DNA of 64,000 nt from Leptonema sp964619535 (GCA_964619535.1 CAZUEX010000011.1:1-64000); one strand, 5' to 3'. Positions 8,718-17,523 are shown, counted from the stretch's first letter. Numbers and translations: made by a program. Notes: generated from the letters alone by a model not told the origin.

Positions 8718-9334
8718 CACGATCTTGATGAGAGAAATTCACGGATCGCCTGGGTTTCAACCGTAAAAAAGTAGGCCAGCGGAAGATCTGAGCCCTGGGG
8801 AACAAAAACGGCTCCACCATCAGAGAAGCGAATCTCACGCATCCTGCTTTCCGGTAGAACCAGCGTTCCATCGCCATGGTCGAAGCAGTAGGCCTCATGA
8901 CGGAACCGAAGGGAGGCCGGTCCGAGTCGTTTCATATGGCCTGTGGACTCGGCCTCGACCTTCTCTGGCGAATCGAGAAGCACCGTACTGTGGGCGGCAT
9001 CCGTGTACAGATAGCCCGTAGTATAGAGTTCTTTGAGCTCTCCTGTGGGCTGCGGCTCCGCAGCAGCCGGCGTCCTGGTTTCGGTCTTTTCGGGCTCCGC
9101 CTGCACGGGTTCTGTTCTGCCTGCGGGCGCGGCAGGCTGAACCACGGTCGTGGCTTCTGCAACAGCAGGGGGAGCCTGTTCCACCGGATACGAGGGCTCG
9201 GCCTTTACCAGGGGAGGAGAGGCCGATGGTGCAGCGGCACCGCGCGACGAGGAGCGATCGGCAAACCGCAGCACGAAAAAGTACAGCATCAGCGCCAGAC
9301 CGATAAAGATAAGGACAAAGCCAAGAACATACAT
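8717..9334 (-). CDS. Membrane-anchored protein with Pro/Ala-rich linker, unknown function
   Basis: This 205-residue protein starts with a membrane segment (about 3-23) and continues into a low-complexity Ala/Pro/Glu linker (about 30-100). It ends in a compact beta-rich domain of about 100 residues (LKELYTTGYLYTD onward; SLRFRHEAYCFDHGDGTLVLPE). The layout suggests an inner-membrane protein holding a small domain away from the membrane through a flexible linker. I find no catalytic motif. Its stop overlaps the start of the TPR-like gene, so the two are probably made together and may interact. Confidence 0.65.
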   Translation of the reverse strand: MYVLGFVLIFIGLALMLYFFVLRFADRSSSRGAAAPSASPPLVKAEPSYPVEQAPPAVAEATTVVQPAAPAGRTEPVQAEPEKTETRTPAAAEPQPTGELKELYTTGYLYTDAAHSTVLLDSPEKVEAESTGHMKRLGPASLRFRHEAYCFDHGDGTLVLPESRMREIRFSDGGAVFVPQGSDLPLAYFFTVETQAIREFLSSRS

Positions 9335-9419
9335 ATCCGCTTTTAGGATCGGCGTCCTTCTTTATCGGGGACTGCTTTTTTCGACTGGAAAAACCACGAA
9401 TGGAGAAAAAAAAGGCCTT

Positions 9420-10613
9420 GTGAATCAGATACTGGAATCTTTCAAAAAAATTGGGGCCTATTTGATTGTCCTGGCCCTGATCCTGACCATGGGCATCACC
9501 TTCTCCAGCCAGGATACCAGCGAAATCCTGTACATCCTGATGGGCGGTAGCAAGATAGGGTCGTATGATGGCGAGGAGGTTCGGCCTGAGGTATACCGCT
9601 TTGCAGAGGATTCATGCAAAAGCCGGTATCAGGTCATGGGAGAGATTCCGCAGGTCTTTATCGATCGGTGTACTGTGGATACCGTACGCCAGCTGATGGT
9701 CATGCCTGCCATTGCCGCGGACCTGGGGCTGGATGTATCCGAACAGAGTATTCAGGAGCAAATCGTATCGACCCTGCGGACGCGGCTTGAAATGGAAAAC
9801 CGGAATCGACTGCCCGATGATCGCCTCAGTCTTGAAAAGGCGGTCCAGCTGGAGGTGGCTCGATATCCGATATCTCTGCGTCGCAGGCTTTCGCGGGTAG
9901 GGCTTGCCGAGGAGGCTTTGTCCGGTTTGTTTCCTGTGTCTGCGGCAGAAGGTCGGGCACTGGCAGGGGCCCGGAATTCTTCGTTAGCCCTGCAGGTCGT
10001 GGCCTTTACGAATACGGATCTGCTTGAGTCCTTTACCGCCGAGGCCTCGCAGGAGGAGATCCGGGAGCTTTACGAGAAAGAGAAGAAAGAGGCAGAGATC
10101 CGTCATAAAAAAGAAAAAAAGGATGGCCCTTTTTCTTATCCGTCTCTCGAAGAGAGAAAGGAGTTTCTGAAAGACCGCATTGTAACCGAGAAGAAGAAAA
10201 AGCAGCTCGAAGAATTAAAGGCCTCGTTGAGCCAGGGGAAAGATCTCGATCTTGCCGCCGTTGCGCAGAAAACGGGTCATCGGCCGCAGCGTGTTGTTGT
10301 GAAGTTCAATGGCCTGAATGCTGTTGCTCTGCCATCCGGCAGTACCATCAATCTAAGCGGGGATCGCTTTCTTGCAGATCTTGCCTCGGGCAGAGAAGGA
10401 CTGCTCGGCCCCTATCAGGATGGAGAAACGACCGTCTATCTGACCGTCGAAGATGTAAAGCTCGGGAAGGTCGTTGACCCTGATGCGGAGATCGTGCAGG
10501 AACGGTCTCAATACCTGGCATATGCCTTTGCCAATTACATTCTGAACGAATATGCCGAGGCCGGAAATTTTCAGATGGTCCAAAAATCGCTGGATTTCGG
10601 GACGCCACGATAG
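9420..10613 (+). CDS. PpiD/SurA-like membrane-anchored periplasmic chaperone
   Basis: The protein (397 residues from GTG) has a cytoplasmic N-terminus, one membrane segment (about 12-31) and a long helical extracytoplasmic region. That region resembles the N-terminal chaperone part of PpiD and SurA: GSYDGEEVRPEVYRFAED, then VSEQSIQEQIVSTLR. Its end resembles PpiD C-terminal sequences (KGKDLDLAAVAQKTG-like). I see no convincing parvulin rotamase domain; a Lys/Glu-rich coiled segment (about 215-265) stands where it would be. Family members help outer-membrane and secreted proteins fold at the SecYEG exit. The open frame extends upstream into the divergent gene. The GTG at 9420 is the first start that places the anchor at the N-terminus. 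Confidence 0.65.
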   Translation: MNQILESFKKIGAYLIVLALILTMGITFSSQDTSEILYILMGGSKIGSYDGEEVRPEVYRFAEDSCKSRYQVMGEIPQVFIDRCTVDTVRQLMVMPAIAADLGLDVSEQSIQEQIVSTLRTRLEMENRNRLPDDRLSLEKAVQLEVARYPISLRRRLSRVGLAEEALSGLFPVSAAEGRALAGARNSSLALQVVAFTNTDLLESFTAEASQEEIRELYEKEKKEAEIRHKKEKKDGPFSYPSLEERKEFLKDRIVTEKKKKQLEELKASLSQGKDLDLAAVAQKTGHRPQRVVVKFNGLNAVALPSGSTINLSGDRFLADLASGREGLLGPYQDGETTVYLTVEDVKLGKVVDPDAEIVQERSQYLAYAFANYILNEYAEAGNFQMVQKSLDFGTPR

Positions 10614-10636
10614 CATGCTGTAAGCCGGGTGAGTTG

Positions 10637-11098
10637 ATGAAGGCAGAGTACGTAAATCCATTTTTACAGGCCGCGGCGCTTGTTTTCAGTCAGCTTTTGC
10701 AGGTAGACCTGATTCGCGGCAAGACTGTCGTCAAGAACTCGCTGGCTCCGGGGCAGGAAATAGCCATCTACATCGATGTGTCGGGTCCGGTAAGCGGCCG
10801 CGTAATCTACTCCCTGACCTCGGACGGTGCTCGCAAGATCTTTGAGCGCCTTGGCGGTGCCCCGGATTCGTTTGACCAGGAATATCGAGATGTGCTCGGT
10901 GAGATCGCGAATATGATAACAGGTAATGCCCTGAACATATTCCTGTCGAGGAATGAATTCCTCGATGTTTCTGTTCCTGTCGTTGTCGATACGCGAACAA
11001 CACCTTTTCCGGCCAGGACAGATACAACCCTTGGCCTGAACATGTACAGCCCGCTTGGTATGATTGACATCAACCTCTCTCTTCGAGAGGCTTCATAA
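10637..11098 (+). CDS. cheX: CheX family CheY-P phosphatase
   Basis: This 153-residue protein matches the CheC/CheX/FliY fold. It carries the active-site signature of a Glu and an Asn three residues later in DVLGEIANMITGNAL (about 93-107), plus the GxVxYSLT core strand pattern. CheX removes phosphate from CheY and is the main CheY-P phosphatase in spirochaetes such as Borrelia. The ATG at 10637 follows GGGTGAG; the preceding in-frame TTG would sit too close to it. It lies 23 bases after the PpiD-like gene and may be cotranscribed with it. A strong terminator follows at 11162-11189. No other chemotaxis gene is nearby. Confidence 0.85.
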   Translation: MKAEYVNPFLQAAALVFSQLLQVDLIRGKTVVKNSLAPGQEIAIYIDVSGPVSGRVIYSLTSDGARKIFERLGGAPDSFDQEYRDVLGEIANMITGNALNIFLSRNEFLDVSVPVVVDTRTTPFPARTDTTLGLNMYSPLGMIDINLSLREAS

Positions 11099-11143
11099 TT
11101 TTTTTTATGCGGCTTTCTGGCGGATTGACCGAAGATAATGGTA

Positions 11144-12475
11144 TCATTCGTGTAACTCCGCCAGGGGGCCATGAGGCCCCCTGATTTTTCCGCGCAGCCT
11201 TGTTCTTGTATCCGTATAGAGAAACTGTTCCAGTTTTCTGTAGTCGTCGTCTGATCCTTCAATAAAACGCAAAGCGATATGATATCGCTCCCCCTCGTGG
11301 AACATCCGCGTGATTTCGCCGCGAAAGGACAGATATTCGTTCACAAGAGGAATCTTCAGCTTCAACAGGTCGTGGTCGATGAGGTAGTCGTATATGACCG
11401 ATGAGGTGACGCGAAACAATACGCCTGCCATCGAAAGGTTCAGGATTTCAGCGATGGGCCTGGAGTAATAGGTGCGGGCAATGACGGTCTTGGTCATCCC
11501 GTACGACAGCAGATCAGCCAGGATGCCAACATTGATGGCCTCTTCGACAAAGATACGTTTGCGTTGCAGCAGATCGGTTTCGACGTATATATGTCCGATC
11601 ACTTTGCCAAAAAGGTGGAGCGGGGCGCAAACATAAGAATAGACATGCCTGCGCAGCTCTGAAAGCTGAAGGTCCTTAAAGAACTTTACCGCATCGTCTT
11701 CGGAACGGGCCTCGGCCATGATCTTGAATTCTCGGTTATAGGCCACAAGCAGGTTGGAGTCTGGCTTGTTAATATAGGAATTGATGTCCTCTGTACTTGC
11801 AATGTACAGTGTTTTATCTTCGCCCGAGATGGTGGACCGCAGACGGGATTGCTCTTCATCCGGTTTGTAGATTTCAAGCTGATAGTCTCCGGCAATTCGT
11901 ACAAGATCATCCGCTATAATACGGAGCATTAAAGACAGATCGGGAAAGTCCTTCTTCAGTTCTGCAATGAGGTGTCTGTGCTTTTCCTCAACGACCTGTC
12001 CGATGCCCCTGGTGCCGAAGATGGGGCGGTAAATGGTATTGAAGTGCAAGAAGGCGTTTTGCAGGGGATGGCGAGGATACTTTCGTCGCGTCGCCGACTG
12101 CATGTAAAGCGGAAGCTGGAATGTAACCTCATCCGGCCGGACACGGGTTATAATGACCTCAAACTGATAGAAGGTGTTCATGACCGAGAAGCGCAGCTTC
12201 AGGCGGCGAAAGGAGGTTTCTTCAAATCCCGGGATGTGCAGTGTTGCCACCGTATCTTCGACGTTGGTGACGGTAGCCGTGTAGCTTTCAATCTGATAGA
12301 GCACCTGGATCGGTGATCTGTTCATTCGCAGGTAGTAGAAGAGATGCCGGATTTCGTTGATATCGGAGCCGAGAATCGTGTAACGACCGGCTTCTTCCGG
12401 GCGTCCACCAAGGAGCTCGAGAATTCTCTTCTGTAGATAGGCTTCGACCTCCTGCTGAATCCGGAGAAGGCTCAT
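11144..12475 (-). CDS. PilZ-like protein with YcgR-like N-domain and GAF-like insert
   Basis: The 443-residue protein begins with a beta-rich YcgR-like domain (about 30-130). It then shows RRKYPRH (about 131-137), which looks like the PilZ RRxxxR c-di-GMP arm. About 210 residues later comes the second PilZ signature, NLSMAG, with a C-terminal barrel ending in RYHIALRFIEG. Between them is a GAF-like region (DDLVRIAGDYQLEIYK to VIGHIYVETD). It resembles a Leptospira-type family I recall as DUF1577, but I cannot confirm that. A cytoplasmic c-di-GMP effector is the likely role. The last ~12 codons overlap the terminator of the convergent cheX gene. Confidence 0.65.
   Translation of the reverse strand: MSLLRIQQEVEAYLQKRILELLGGRPEEAGRYTILGSDINEIRHLFYYLRMNRSPIQVLYQIESYTATVTNVEDTVATLHIPGFEETSFRRLKLRFSVMNTFYQFEVIITRVRPDEVTFQLPLYMQSATRRKYPRHPLQNAFLHFNTIYRPIFGTRGIGQVVEEKHRHLIAELKKDFPDLSLMLRIIADDLVRIAGDYQLEIYKPDEEQSRLRSTISGEDKTLYIASTEDINSYINKPDSNLLVAYNREFKIMAEARSEDDAVKFFKDLQLSELRRHVYSYVCAPLHLFGKVIGHIYVETDLLQRKRIFVEEAINVGILADLLSYGMTKTVIARTYYSRPIAEILNLSMAGVLFRVTSSVIYDYLIDHDLLKLKIPLVNEYLSFRGEITRMFHEGERYHIALRFIEGSDDDYRKLEQFLYTDTRTRLRGKIRGPHGPLAELHE
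11162..11189 (+). terminator. Rho-independent terminator of cheX
   Basis: CAGGGGGCC (11162-11170), a four-base loop and GGCCCCCTG (11175-11183) form a perfect 9-bp stem followed by ATTTTT. It is a textbook terminator for the plus-strand ppiD-like/cheX transcript. It lies inside the 3' end of the convergent PilZ-like coding sequence, where it encodes a Gly-Pro-His-Gly-Pro stretch. Confidence 0.85.
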
Positions 12476-12529
12476 AATAGAGGATCGTCAGCAGGCGGGG
12501 CGGAATCAAGGCCGCATACGGCGCGATTT

Positions 12530-12880
12530 TCAGCCCGTCAGGGAGGATTCCATATGGGCTTTTGCCTGCTCGATGTTGTCTTTGATATCGAAAAGCAGGT
12601 CAAGCTTGGAAAGCTTCAAAAGAGCCAGCAGTGACCTGGAAAGGTTGCATAGCACCAGATGCCCGCCATAGGCACGTATATCCTTTAGAAATGCCACGAG
12701 GGCACCAAGAGCCGAGCTATCGAAGTAGCTGGCACGGGTCAGATCCAGGATAATCTGCCGGGGATGGTCTTTGATCTGTTCGGCCAGGAGCTCGCGAAAT
12801 CGACGGGCAATTACCATATCGACGCGCTGCTCTTCAACCCGAATGATCAGGATGTTGCCTTCCTTTTCTGCCTTAACCAT
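12530..12880 (-). CDS. STAS domain protein (anti-sigma factor antagonist type)
   Basis: This 116-residue protein is a single STAS domain like SpoIIAA/RsbV. It shows the core strand IILDLTRASYFDSSALGALVAFL with the conserved phosphorylatable Ser of the DSSALG motif (about residue 55). The AYGGHLVLCNLS strand follows. Such proteins act in partner-switching modules controlled by serine kinases and PP2C phosphatases. No partner kinase or phosphatase lies in the window. It starts at the ATG at 12880, divergent from ppdK. The minus-strand region upstream contains two TTGACATG copies that could serve as -35 elements. Confidence 0.88.
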   Translation of the reverse strand: MVKAEKEGNILIIRVEEQRVDMVIARRFRELLAEQIKDHPRQIILDLTRASYFDSSALGALVAFLKDIRAYGGHLVLCNLSRSLLALLKLSKLDLLFDIKDNIEQAKAHMESSLTG

Positions 12881-12910
12881 GCTGTTTCTTCAATACAGGA
12901 AGCCGAACAT

Positions 12911-12935
12911 CATGTCAAACCTAATTGCATGTCAA
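12911..12935 (-). repeat. Direct repeat TTGACATG upstream of the STAS gene
   Basis: The 8-mer CATGTCAA occurs at 12911-12918 and again at 12928-12935, a 17-base period. On the minus strand each copy reads TTGACATG and contains a perfect -35 hexamer. With the nearer copy, TATTGA lies 17 bases downstream as a weak -10. It may be a tandem promoter or a direct-repeat binding site in the STAS/ppdK divergent region. Confidence 0.4.
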
Positions 12936-13122
12936 TCGGATTCCTGGCTCCTTTTTCAGGTTACTCCGGGGCCGTGACAAACTGCCTTCCGTAGTCTGCC
13001 TATAGGACGGGAAATGAAGAAAAAAACAAAAAAATATTGTGGTTTCATGTGATTCAGAGGATGCAGAATGGTTGAGTCCTGTAGAATACTGCAGGCAAAC
13101 CGCAGCAGAGGAGTTCTGAACT

Positions 13123-15819
13123 ATGGATATTGTGTTTTTCGGCAATGGTATATCAGAGGATCCCAATCCGGATCGCATAAGGCTGGGCGGAAAAGGAGCA
13201 AACCTCTGCCGGATGGCCGCACTGGGAATTCCGGTACCTCCTGGCATTGTACTGCCTGCTTCGCTCTGTCATGCATATATGGAACGGGGCAGCCTGCCAC
13301 CCGAGTTGATGCCTGCCGTACACGAGAAGCTGAAGAAGGTAGAAGAGGCTACAGGACGTAATTTCGCAAATTCGCATAAGCCATTGCTGGTATCCGTTCG
13401 CTCGGGGGCTCCTGTCAGCATGCCCGGCATGATGGATACCATCCTGAACCTGGGACTGAACGAAGAAACGGTAAAGGGGATGATACTCGAAACCTCGGAT
13501 GAACGTTTCGTCATGGATTCCTATCGTCGGTTTATTCAGATGTTCGGTAATGTCGTCCTTGGAATCCCGCACCATAGCTTTGAAGAGATTCTGGAACATC
13601 ATAAAAAGAAATCCGAAGCCGTGCAGGATACGGACCTGAAGCCACCGGCCCTGCGCGATATCATTGAAGACTACCGCAGTCTCGTTCGGGAGTCTACAGG
13701 ACAGCCTTTCCCCGATGATCCGTTCATGCAGCTGCGTATGGCAATCGAGGCCGTCTTTCGCAGCTGGAATAACGAAAGGGCCGTTTACTATCGCAGGCTG
13801 AATCATATTCCCGAATCCTATGGAACAGCCGTGAACGTGCAATCCATGGTGTTTGGCAATATGGGGAATACGTCAGGGACGGGGGTCTGCTTTACGCGCA
13901 ATCCCTCTACCGGCGAAAAGAGGTTCTACGGCGAGTTCCTCATGAATGCCCAGGGAGAAGACGTTGTAGCCGGTATCCGTACGCCTCAGAAGATTGAAGA
14001 GCTGGAGCGAGAGATGCCCGAGGTGTACAGGGAGCTGCTGCACATCCAGGCCCTTCTTGAGTCGCATTACAGAGACATGCAGGACATTGAGTTTACCGTA
14101 CAGCAGGGTAAACTGTATCTACTGCAAACCCGAAACGGAAAACGCACATCGGCGGCTTCTTTGAAAATAGCCTGCGATATGGTAGAAGAAAAGCTGATCG
14201 ATCCGCGAACGGCCCTCCTTCGCATCGAAGCAGAAGGCATCTCATCCCTTCTTGCTCCCATCTTCGATCCGGCCGAGGTGGAAATGGCAAGAAAAGAGAA
14301 GCGCGTTCTTGCCAGAGGCTTGAATGCAGGCCCGGGCGCCGCTTCAGGATATGCCGTCTTTCACAGTGCCCATGCCGTGGAAATGGCCGCAAAAGGAAGG
14401 ACGCCACTTCTGGTTCGAATGGAAACCAGTCCGGATGATATCAAGGGGATGCAGTATTCTTCCGGGATCCTGACGGCCCGGGGCGGGATGACATCCCATG
14501 CGGCCGTCGTTGCCCGCGGAATGAACAAGCCCTGCGTTGTGGGATGCTCGGCCTTGATCGTGCACGAAGAGCATGGCTATGCCGACATCATCACGGAAGA
14601 AGGAAAACATGTTCGTCTGCAGGAAGGGGATGAGATCTCCATCGATGGAACGTCGGGCGAGGTATTTATCGGCCGTATGCAGACCGTGGATTCCGAGATT
14701 CAAAGGGCTATGAGAGGAGAGATCGACCCGTCCACCTCATGGATGGCCCGCTACTTCTTTCAGGTGATGCAATGGGCCGATGAGGTTCGGCGGCTTCGCG
14801 TACGTGCCAATGCAGATACTCCAGAGGATGCCAGGGTTTCTCGACTGTTTGGAGCAGAAGGCATCGGCCTCTGCCGCACGGAGCATATGTTCTTTGGTCC
14901 GGATCGGCTTCCTGTTGTGCAGCAGATGATCCTTGCCCGTTCACAGGAAGAAAGGGAGGTTGCACTGAAGAAACTGCTGCCATTGCAGCGCGAAGATTTT
15001 GAGCGCCTTTTCGAAGCCATGGATGGTTATCCCGTAACCATACGGCTTCTGGATCCTCCCCTGCATGAGTTTTTGCCACATACGGATGAACAGGTGGCCG
15101 AATTGGCCCGGAGGCTTGGAGTAAGCGAGGAGTCCATCCGGGAACGATCCTCTGCGCTGAAAGAATCGAACCCGATGCTCGGTCACCGGGGATGTCGTCT
15201 TGGCATTACATATCCGGAGATTACGCGCATGCAGGTGCGTGCCATTCTTGAGGCCGCTTGCCGGTCGCAGAAAAAGAATATTCAGGTTCATCCCGAGATC
15301 ATGGTTCCGCTTGTGGGGCATCGTCGCGAACTTGCCTTGCAAAGGGAGCTACTTGTAGAAGAGGCCAATCGGCTTCTTGCAGAGTTTAACTGTCATGTGG
15401 ATTATCAGATTGGCACCATGATTGAGGTGCCGCGGGCAGCCCTTACGGCGGATCAGATAGCCATTGAGGCAAGCTTTTTCAGTTTCGGTACAAACGACCT
15501 GACGCAGATGACGCTTGGTTTTTCCCGGGACGACTCCGAGCCCTTCCTGCGGGAATACTTGCGACTTGGCATCTATGATCGTAATCCCTTTGCCACGGTC
15601 GATGAGGATGGCGTGGGCGAGATGATTCGTATTGCCCTCGAGAAAGGCCGCTCTTCCAGACAGGATCTGAAAACGGGGGTTTGTGGAGAGCAGGGCGGAG
15701 ATCCCACAAGCATCCGCTTTTTCAACAGGATTGGCCTGGATTATGTCAGCTGTTCGCCTTACAGGGTTCCTGTGGCCCGTCTGGCTGCAGCCCAGGCCGT
15801 GCTGATGGTGGACGAATGA
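13123..15819 (+). CDS. ppdK: Pyruvate phosphate dikinase
   Basis: This 898-residue protein interconverts pyruvate, ATP and phosphate with PEP, AMP and pyrophosphate. The N-terminal ATP-grasp nucleotide domain begins GKGANLCRMAALGIPVPPGI. The central phosphohistidine domain carries GGMTSHAAVVARGMNKPCVVG, with His the phosphoryl carrier (about residue 460). The C-terminal TIM barrel has GLCRTEHMFF, the GHRGCRLGI motif and the SFGTNDLTQMTLGFSRDD signature. Length and all motifs fit PPDK rather than PEP synthase. The ATG follows GAGGAG. It probably serves gluconeogenesis or reversible glycolysis in the cytoplasm. No regulatory protein for it is adjacent. Confidence 0.97.
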   Translation: MDIVFFGNGISEDPNPDRIRLGGKGANLCRMAALGIPVPPGIVLPASLCHAYMERGSLPPELMPAVHEKLKKVEEATGRNFANSHKPLLVSVRSGAPVSMPGMMDTILNLGLNEETVKGMILETSDERFVMDSYRRFIQMFGNVVLGIPHHSFEEILEHHKKKSEAVQDTDLKPPALRDIIEDYRSLVRESTGQPFPDDPFMQLRMAIEAVFRSWNNERAVYYRRLNHIPESYGTAVNVQSMVFGNMGNTSGTGVCFTRNPSTGEKRFYGEFLMNAQGEDVVAGIRTPQKIEELEREMPEVYRELLHIQALLESHYRDMQDIEFTVQQGKLYLLQTRNGKRTSAASLKIACDMVEEKLIDPRTALLRIEAEGISSLLAPIFDPAEVEMARKEKRVLARGLNAGPGAASGYAVFHSAHAVEMAAKGRTPLLVRMETSPDDIKGMQYSSGILTARGGMTSHAAVVARGMNKPCVVGCSALIVHEEHGYADIITEEGKHVRLQEGDEISIDGTSGEVFIGRMQTVDSEIQRAMRGEIDPSTSWMARYFFQVMQWADEVRRLRVRANADTPEDARVSRLFGAEGIGLCRTEHMFFGPDRLPVVQQMILARSQEEREVALKKLLPLQREDFERLFEAMDGYPVTIRLLDPPLHEFLPHTDEQVAELARRLGVSEESIRERSSALKESNPMLGHRGCRLGITYPEITRMQVRAILEAACRSQKKNIQVHPEIMVPLVGHRRELALQRELLVEEANRLLAEFNCHVDYQIGTMIEVPRAALTADQIAIEASFFSFGTNDLTQMTLGFSRDDSEPFLREYLRLGIYDRNPFATVDEDGVGEMIRIALEKGRSSRQDLKTGVCGEQGGDPTSIRFFNRIGLDYVSCSPYRVPVARLAAAQAVLMVDE

Positions 15820-15931
15820 AGCCCGCCTGCCGGCGGTCGGAATCCCTGGAAAAAAGCAGGGCACACCTTGATTTCGGCCCGTATTTTCCGATAGTGGAAG
15901 AGAGGGCCCGAAATCGGGTGCAGGAGGAAGT

Positions 15932-16120
15932 ATGGAAGTCAGTGCAGCAGCGGGCATGAATCAGGTGCAACGTTCGGTTGAGGCCATGAATCAGATCCTG
16001 AAACAGGCTACAGAGTCCGGTCAGGAGCTGGGCGAAAAGATGATTCGTGTCAATGCAGAGCAGAAGGTTGCAGACATGAAGGCCGAAGGGGCCGGAAGAG
16101 CCCTGAATCTTCTTGCCTGA
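15932..16120 (+). CDS. Small YjfB-like putative motility protein
   Basis: This is a 62-residue, mostly helical peptide with a strong AGGAGG ribosome site eight bases before its ATG. The N-terminal half (MEVSAAAGMNQVQRSVEAMN) and size resemble the YjfB family of small proteins linked to motility in Bacillus. The similarity is recognised by eye and is weak. There is no signal peptide or cysteine. It stands between ppdK and a terminator, so it may be expressed on its own or with ppdK. The strong ribosome site argues that it is truly translated. Confidence 0.55.
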   Translation: MEVSAAAGMNQVQRSVEAMNQILKQATESGQELGEKMIRVNAEQKVADMKAEGAGRALNLLA

Positions 16121-16135
16121 TCGTTTTCAGGTCGT

Positions 16136-16165
16136 CTGATCAGGCCTCTACGGGGGCCTGATCAG
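16136..16165. terminator. Stem-loop after the small YjfB-like gene
   Basis: CTGATCAGGCC (16136-16146) and GGCCTGATCAG (16155-16165) form a perfect 11-bp stem with an eight-base loop. A second hairpin, CCCTGC-AAAAA-GCAGGG (16175-16191), follows. They lie between the convergent ends of the small plus-strand gene and the MFS gene. No clear T-run follows, so termination, possibly bidirectional, is inferred from stem strength and position. Confidence 0.5.
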
Positions 16166-16191
16166 ATGCAGCCCCCCTGCAAAAAGCAGGG

Positions 16192-17523
16192 CTATTCATT
16201 GTCATGCTGGACGGCCATCATGCGGCCACGCTTCTCGTTCACCAGAAGCGAGATGATCATACCCAGCAGGAAAAGCACAATGGTAAACAGGATGGCCTTT
16301 TGCAGGCCGACCATATTCTGCAAAAGACCGGTTCCAAGAACGCCAACGATGGCCGACATCTTGCTGGACTGCCCCCAGAAACCGAAGAATTCACCGGATT
16401 TTGATTCAGGCGAGAAGAGCCCCACAATGGCCCGGCCTGCAGACTGTGTGGCACCGAGCCCCAGCCCGGCCAGACAGCCAATGAAAAGGAAGACGGTTTC
16501 GGCCCTGTAGTCTTTGTCAAAGGTAGAATTGATCAGATCCGTTACGTCGTTAGTTGCATAAATCAGGGCGACGGCCACAATCCAGAGAAGCAGGGTCATG
16601 ATGTAGGTACGGATGGAGCCGACGCGGTCCTGTAGCAGTCCACAAACGATCGCTCCACCGGCTGCTGTAAACTGGGTAATGATAAACATCAGTGCCAGAG
16701 AGTCCTTGCTCCAGTGGATGACCTGTGCGCCGTAGATGAAGGCAAAGCTGATGACAACGTAAAGACCGGCCTGGCTGAAGAAAAGGGAGGCCAGAAAGAC
16801 GGTAAGGTCACGGAAATCGCTGATCTCTTTCAGGGTGATCATCAGGCGTCGAAAACCGATGGTAAGCAGCGTTTCGCCTGGAGGCAGGGTATGAGCCACG
16901 CCTCTTTCCTTTAAAAGCAGAAATGTGGGAAGACCGGCCAGCAGGAAGAAGGCAGCCGTTACCGGACCGATCCAGGGAAGTGCAGGGTTGTCGGGCTGCG
17001 ATGGACCACCGGGTTCCAGCATGGCCAGCACCAGGGCTGTGGATACCAGGCCGCCAAAGTAGCCGATGCCCCAGGCAAAGCCTGAGATCTTCCCGAGGTC
17101 TTCGGGGGGCCCGAGCTCCGGCAGGAAGGCACTGGCAAAGGACTCACCGGCGGCAAATCCGTAGTTGGAAAGGAGGATGAGGATGACACCCAGCCAGACG
17201 TCCCCCGGACGTACAAAAAAGAGGGCGGCGGTAAGGACGACCGTGAACAGATAGCTGGCCAGGAGGAATCGCTTTTTGGAGGCCGTGAAATCCATGATGG
17301 CCCCGAGCACGGGTGCCGTGGCCACAACGATGACATAGCTCAGCGACAGTGCAATACTCCACAGCAGGTTGCCCGTTCGGTACTCCGGCGCATCACCGAC
17401 GATGACTGTTGGGAATACGATCGCGTAAACGACGGTAACGATTACGGTGGTGTAAGAAGAGTTGGCGAAGTCGAACATCGCCCATCCAAAAATCTCGCGC
17501 TTCGGCGCCCTTTCCTTTTGCAT
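16192..17523 (-). CDS. MFS transporter, UMF1 (Atg22-like) family
   Basis: The protein (443 residues) is a 12-segment membrane transporter. Its opening, KREIFGWAMFDFANSSYTTVIVTVVYAIVFP, is diagnostic of the UMF1/Atg22-like branch of the major facilitator superfamily. FGFWGQSSKMSAIVGVLG late in the protein is also typical. The fungal relative exports amino acids from vacuoles; the bacterial substrate is unknown. The start is the ATG at 17523. The open frame extends 48 codons further upstream, but that part runs through the tRNA-Ser gene and is not coding. Paired hairpins follow the stop. Confidence 0.88.
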   Translation of the reverse strand: MQKERAPKREIFGWAMFDFANSSYTTVIVTVVYAIVFPTVIVGDAPEYRTGNLLWSIALSLSYVIVVATAPVLGAIMDFTASKKRFLLASYLFTVVLTAALFFVRPGDVWLGVILILLSNYGFAAGESFASAFLPELGPPEDLGKISGFAWGIGYFGGLVSTALVLAMLEPGGPSQPDNPALPWIGPVTAAFFLLAGLPTFLLLKERGVAHTLPPGETLLTIGFRRLMITLKEISDFRDLTVFLASLFFSQAGLYVVISFAFIYGAQVIHWSKDSLALMFIITQFTAAGGAIVCGLLQDRVGSIRTYIMTLLLWIVAVALIYATNDVTDLINSTFDKDYRAETVFLFIGCLAGLGLGATQSAGRAIVGLFSPESKSGEFFGFWGQSSKMSAIVGVLGTGLLQNMVGLQKAILFTIVLFLLGMIISLLVNEKRGRMMAVQHDNE

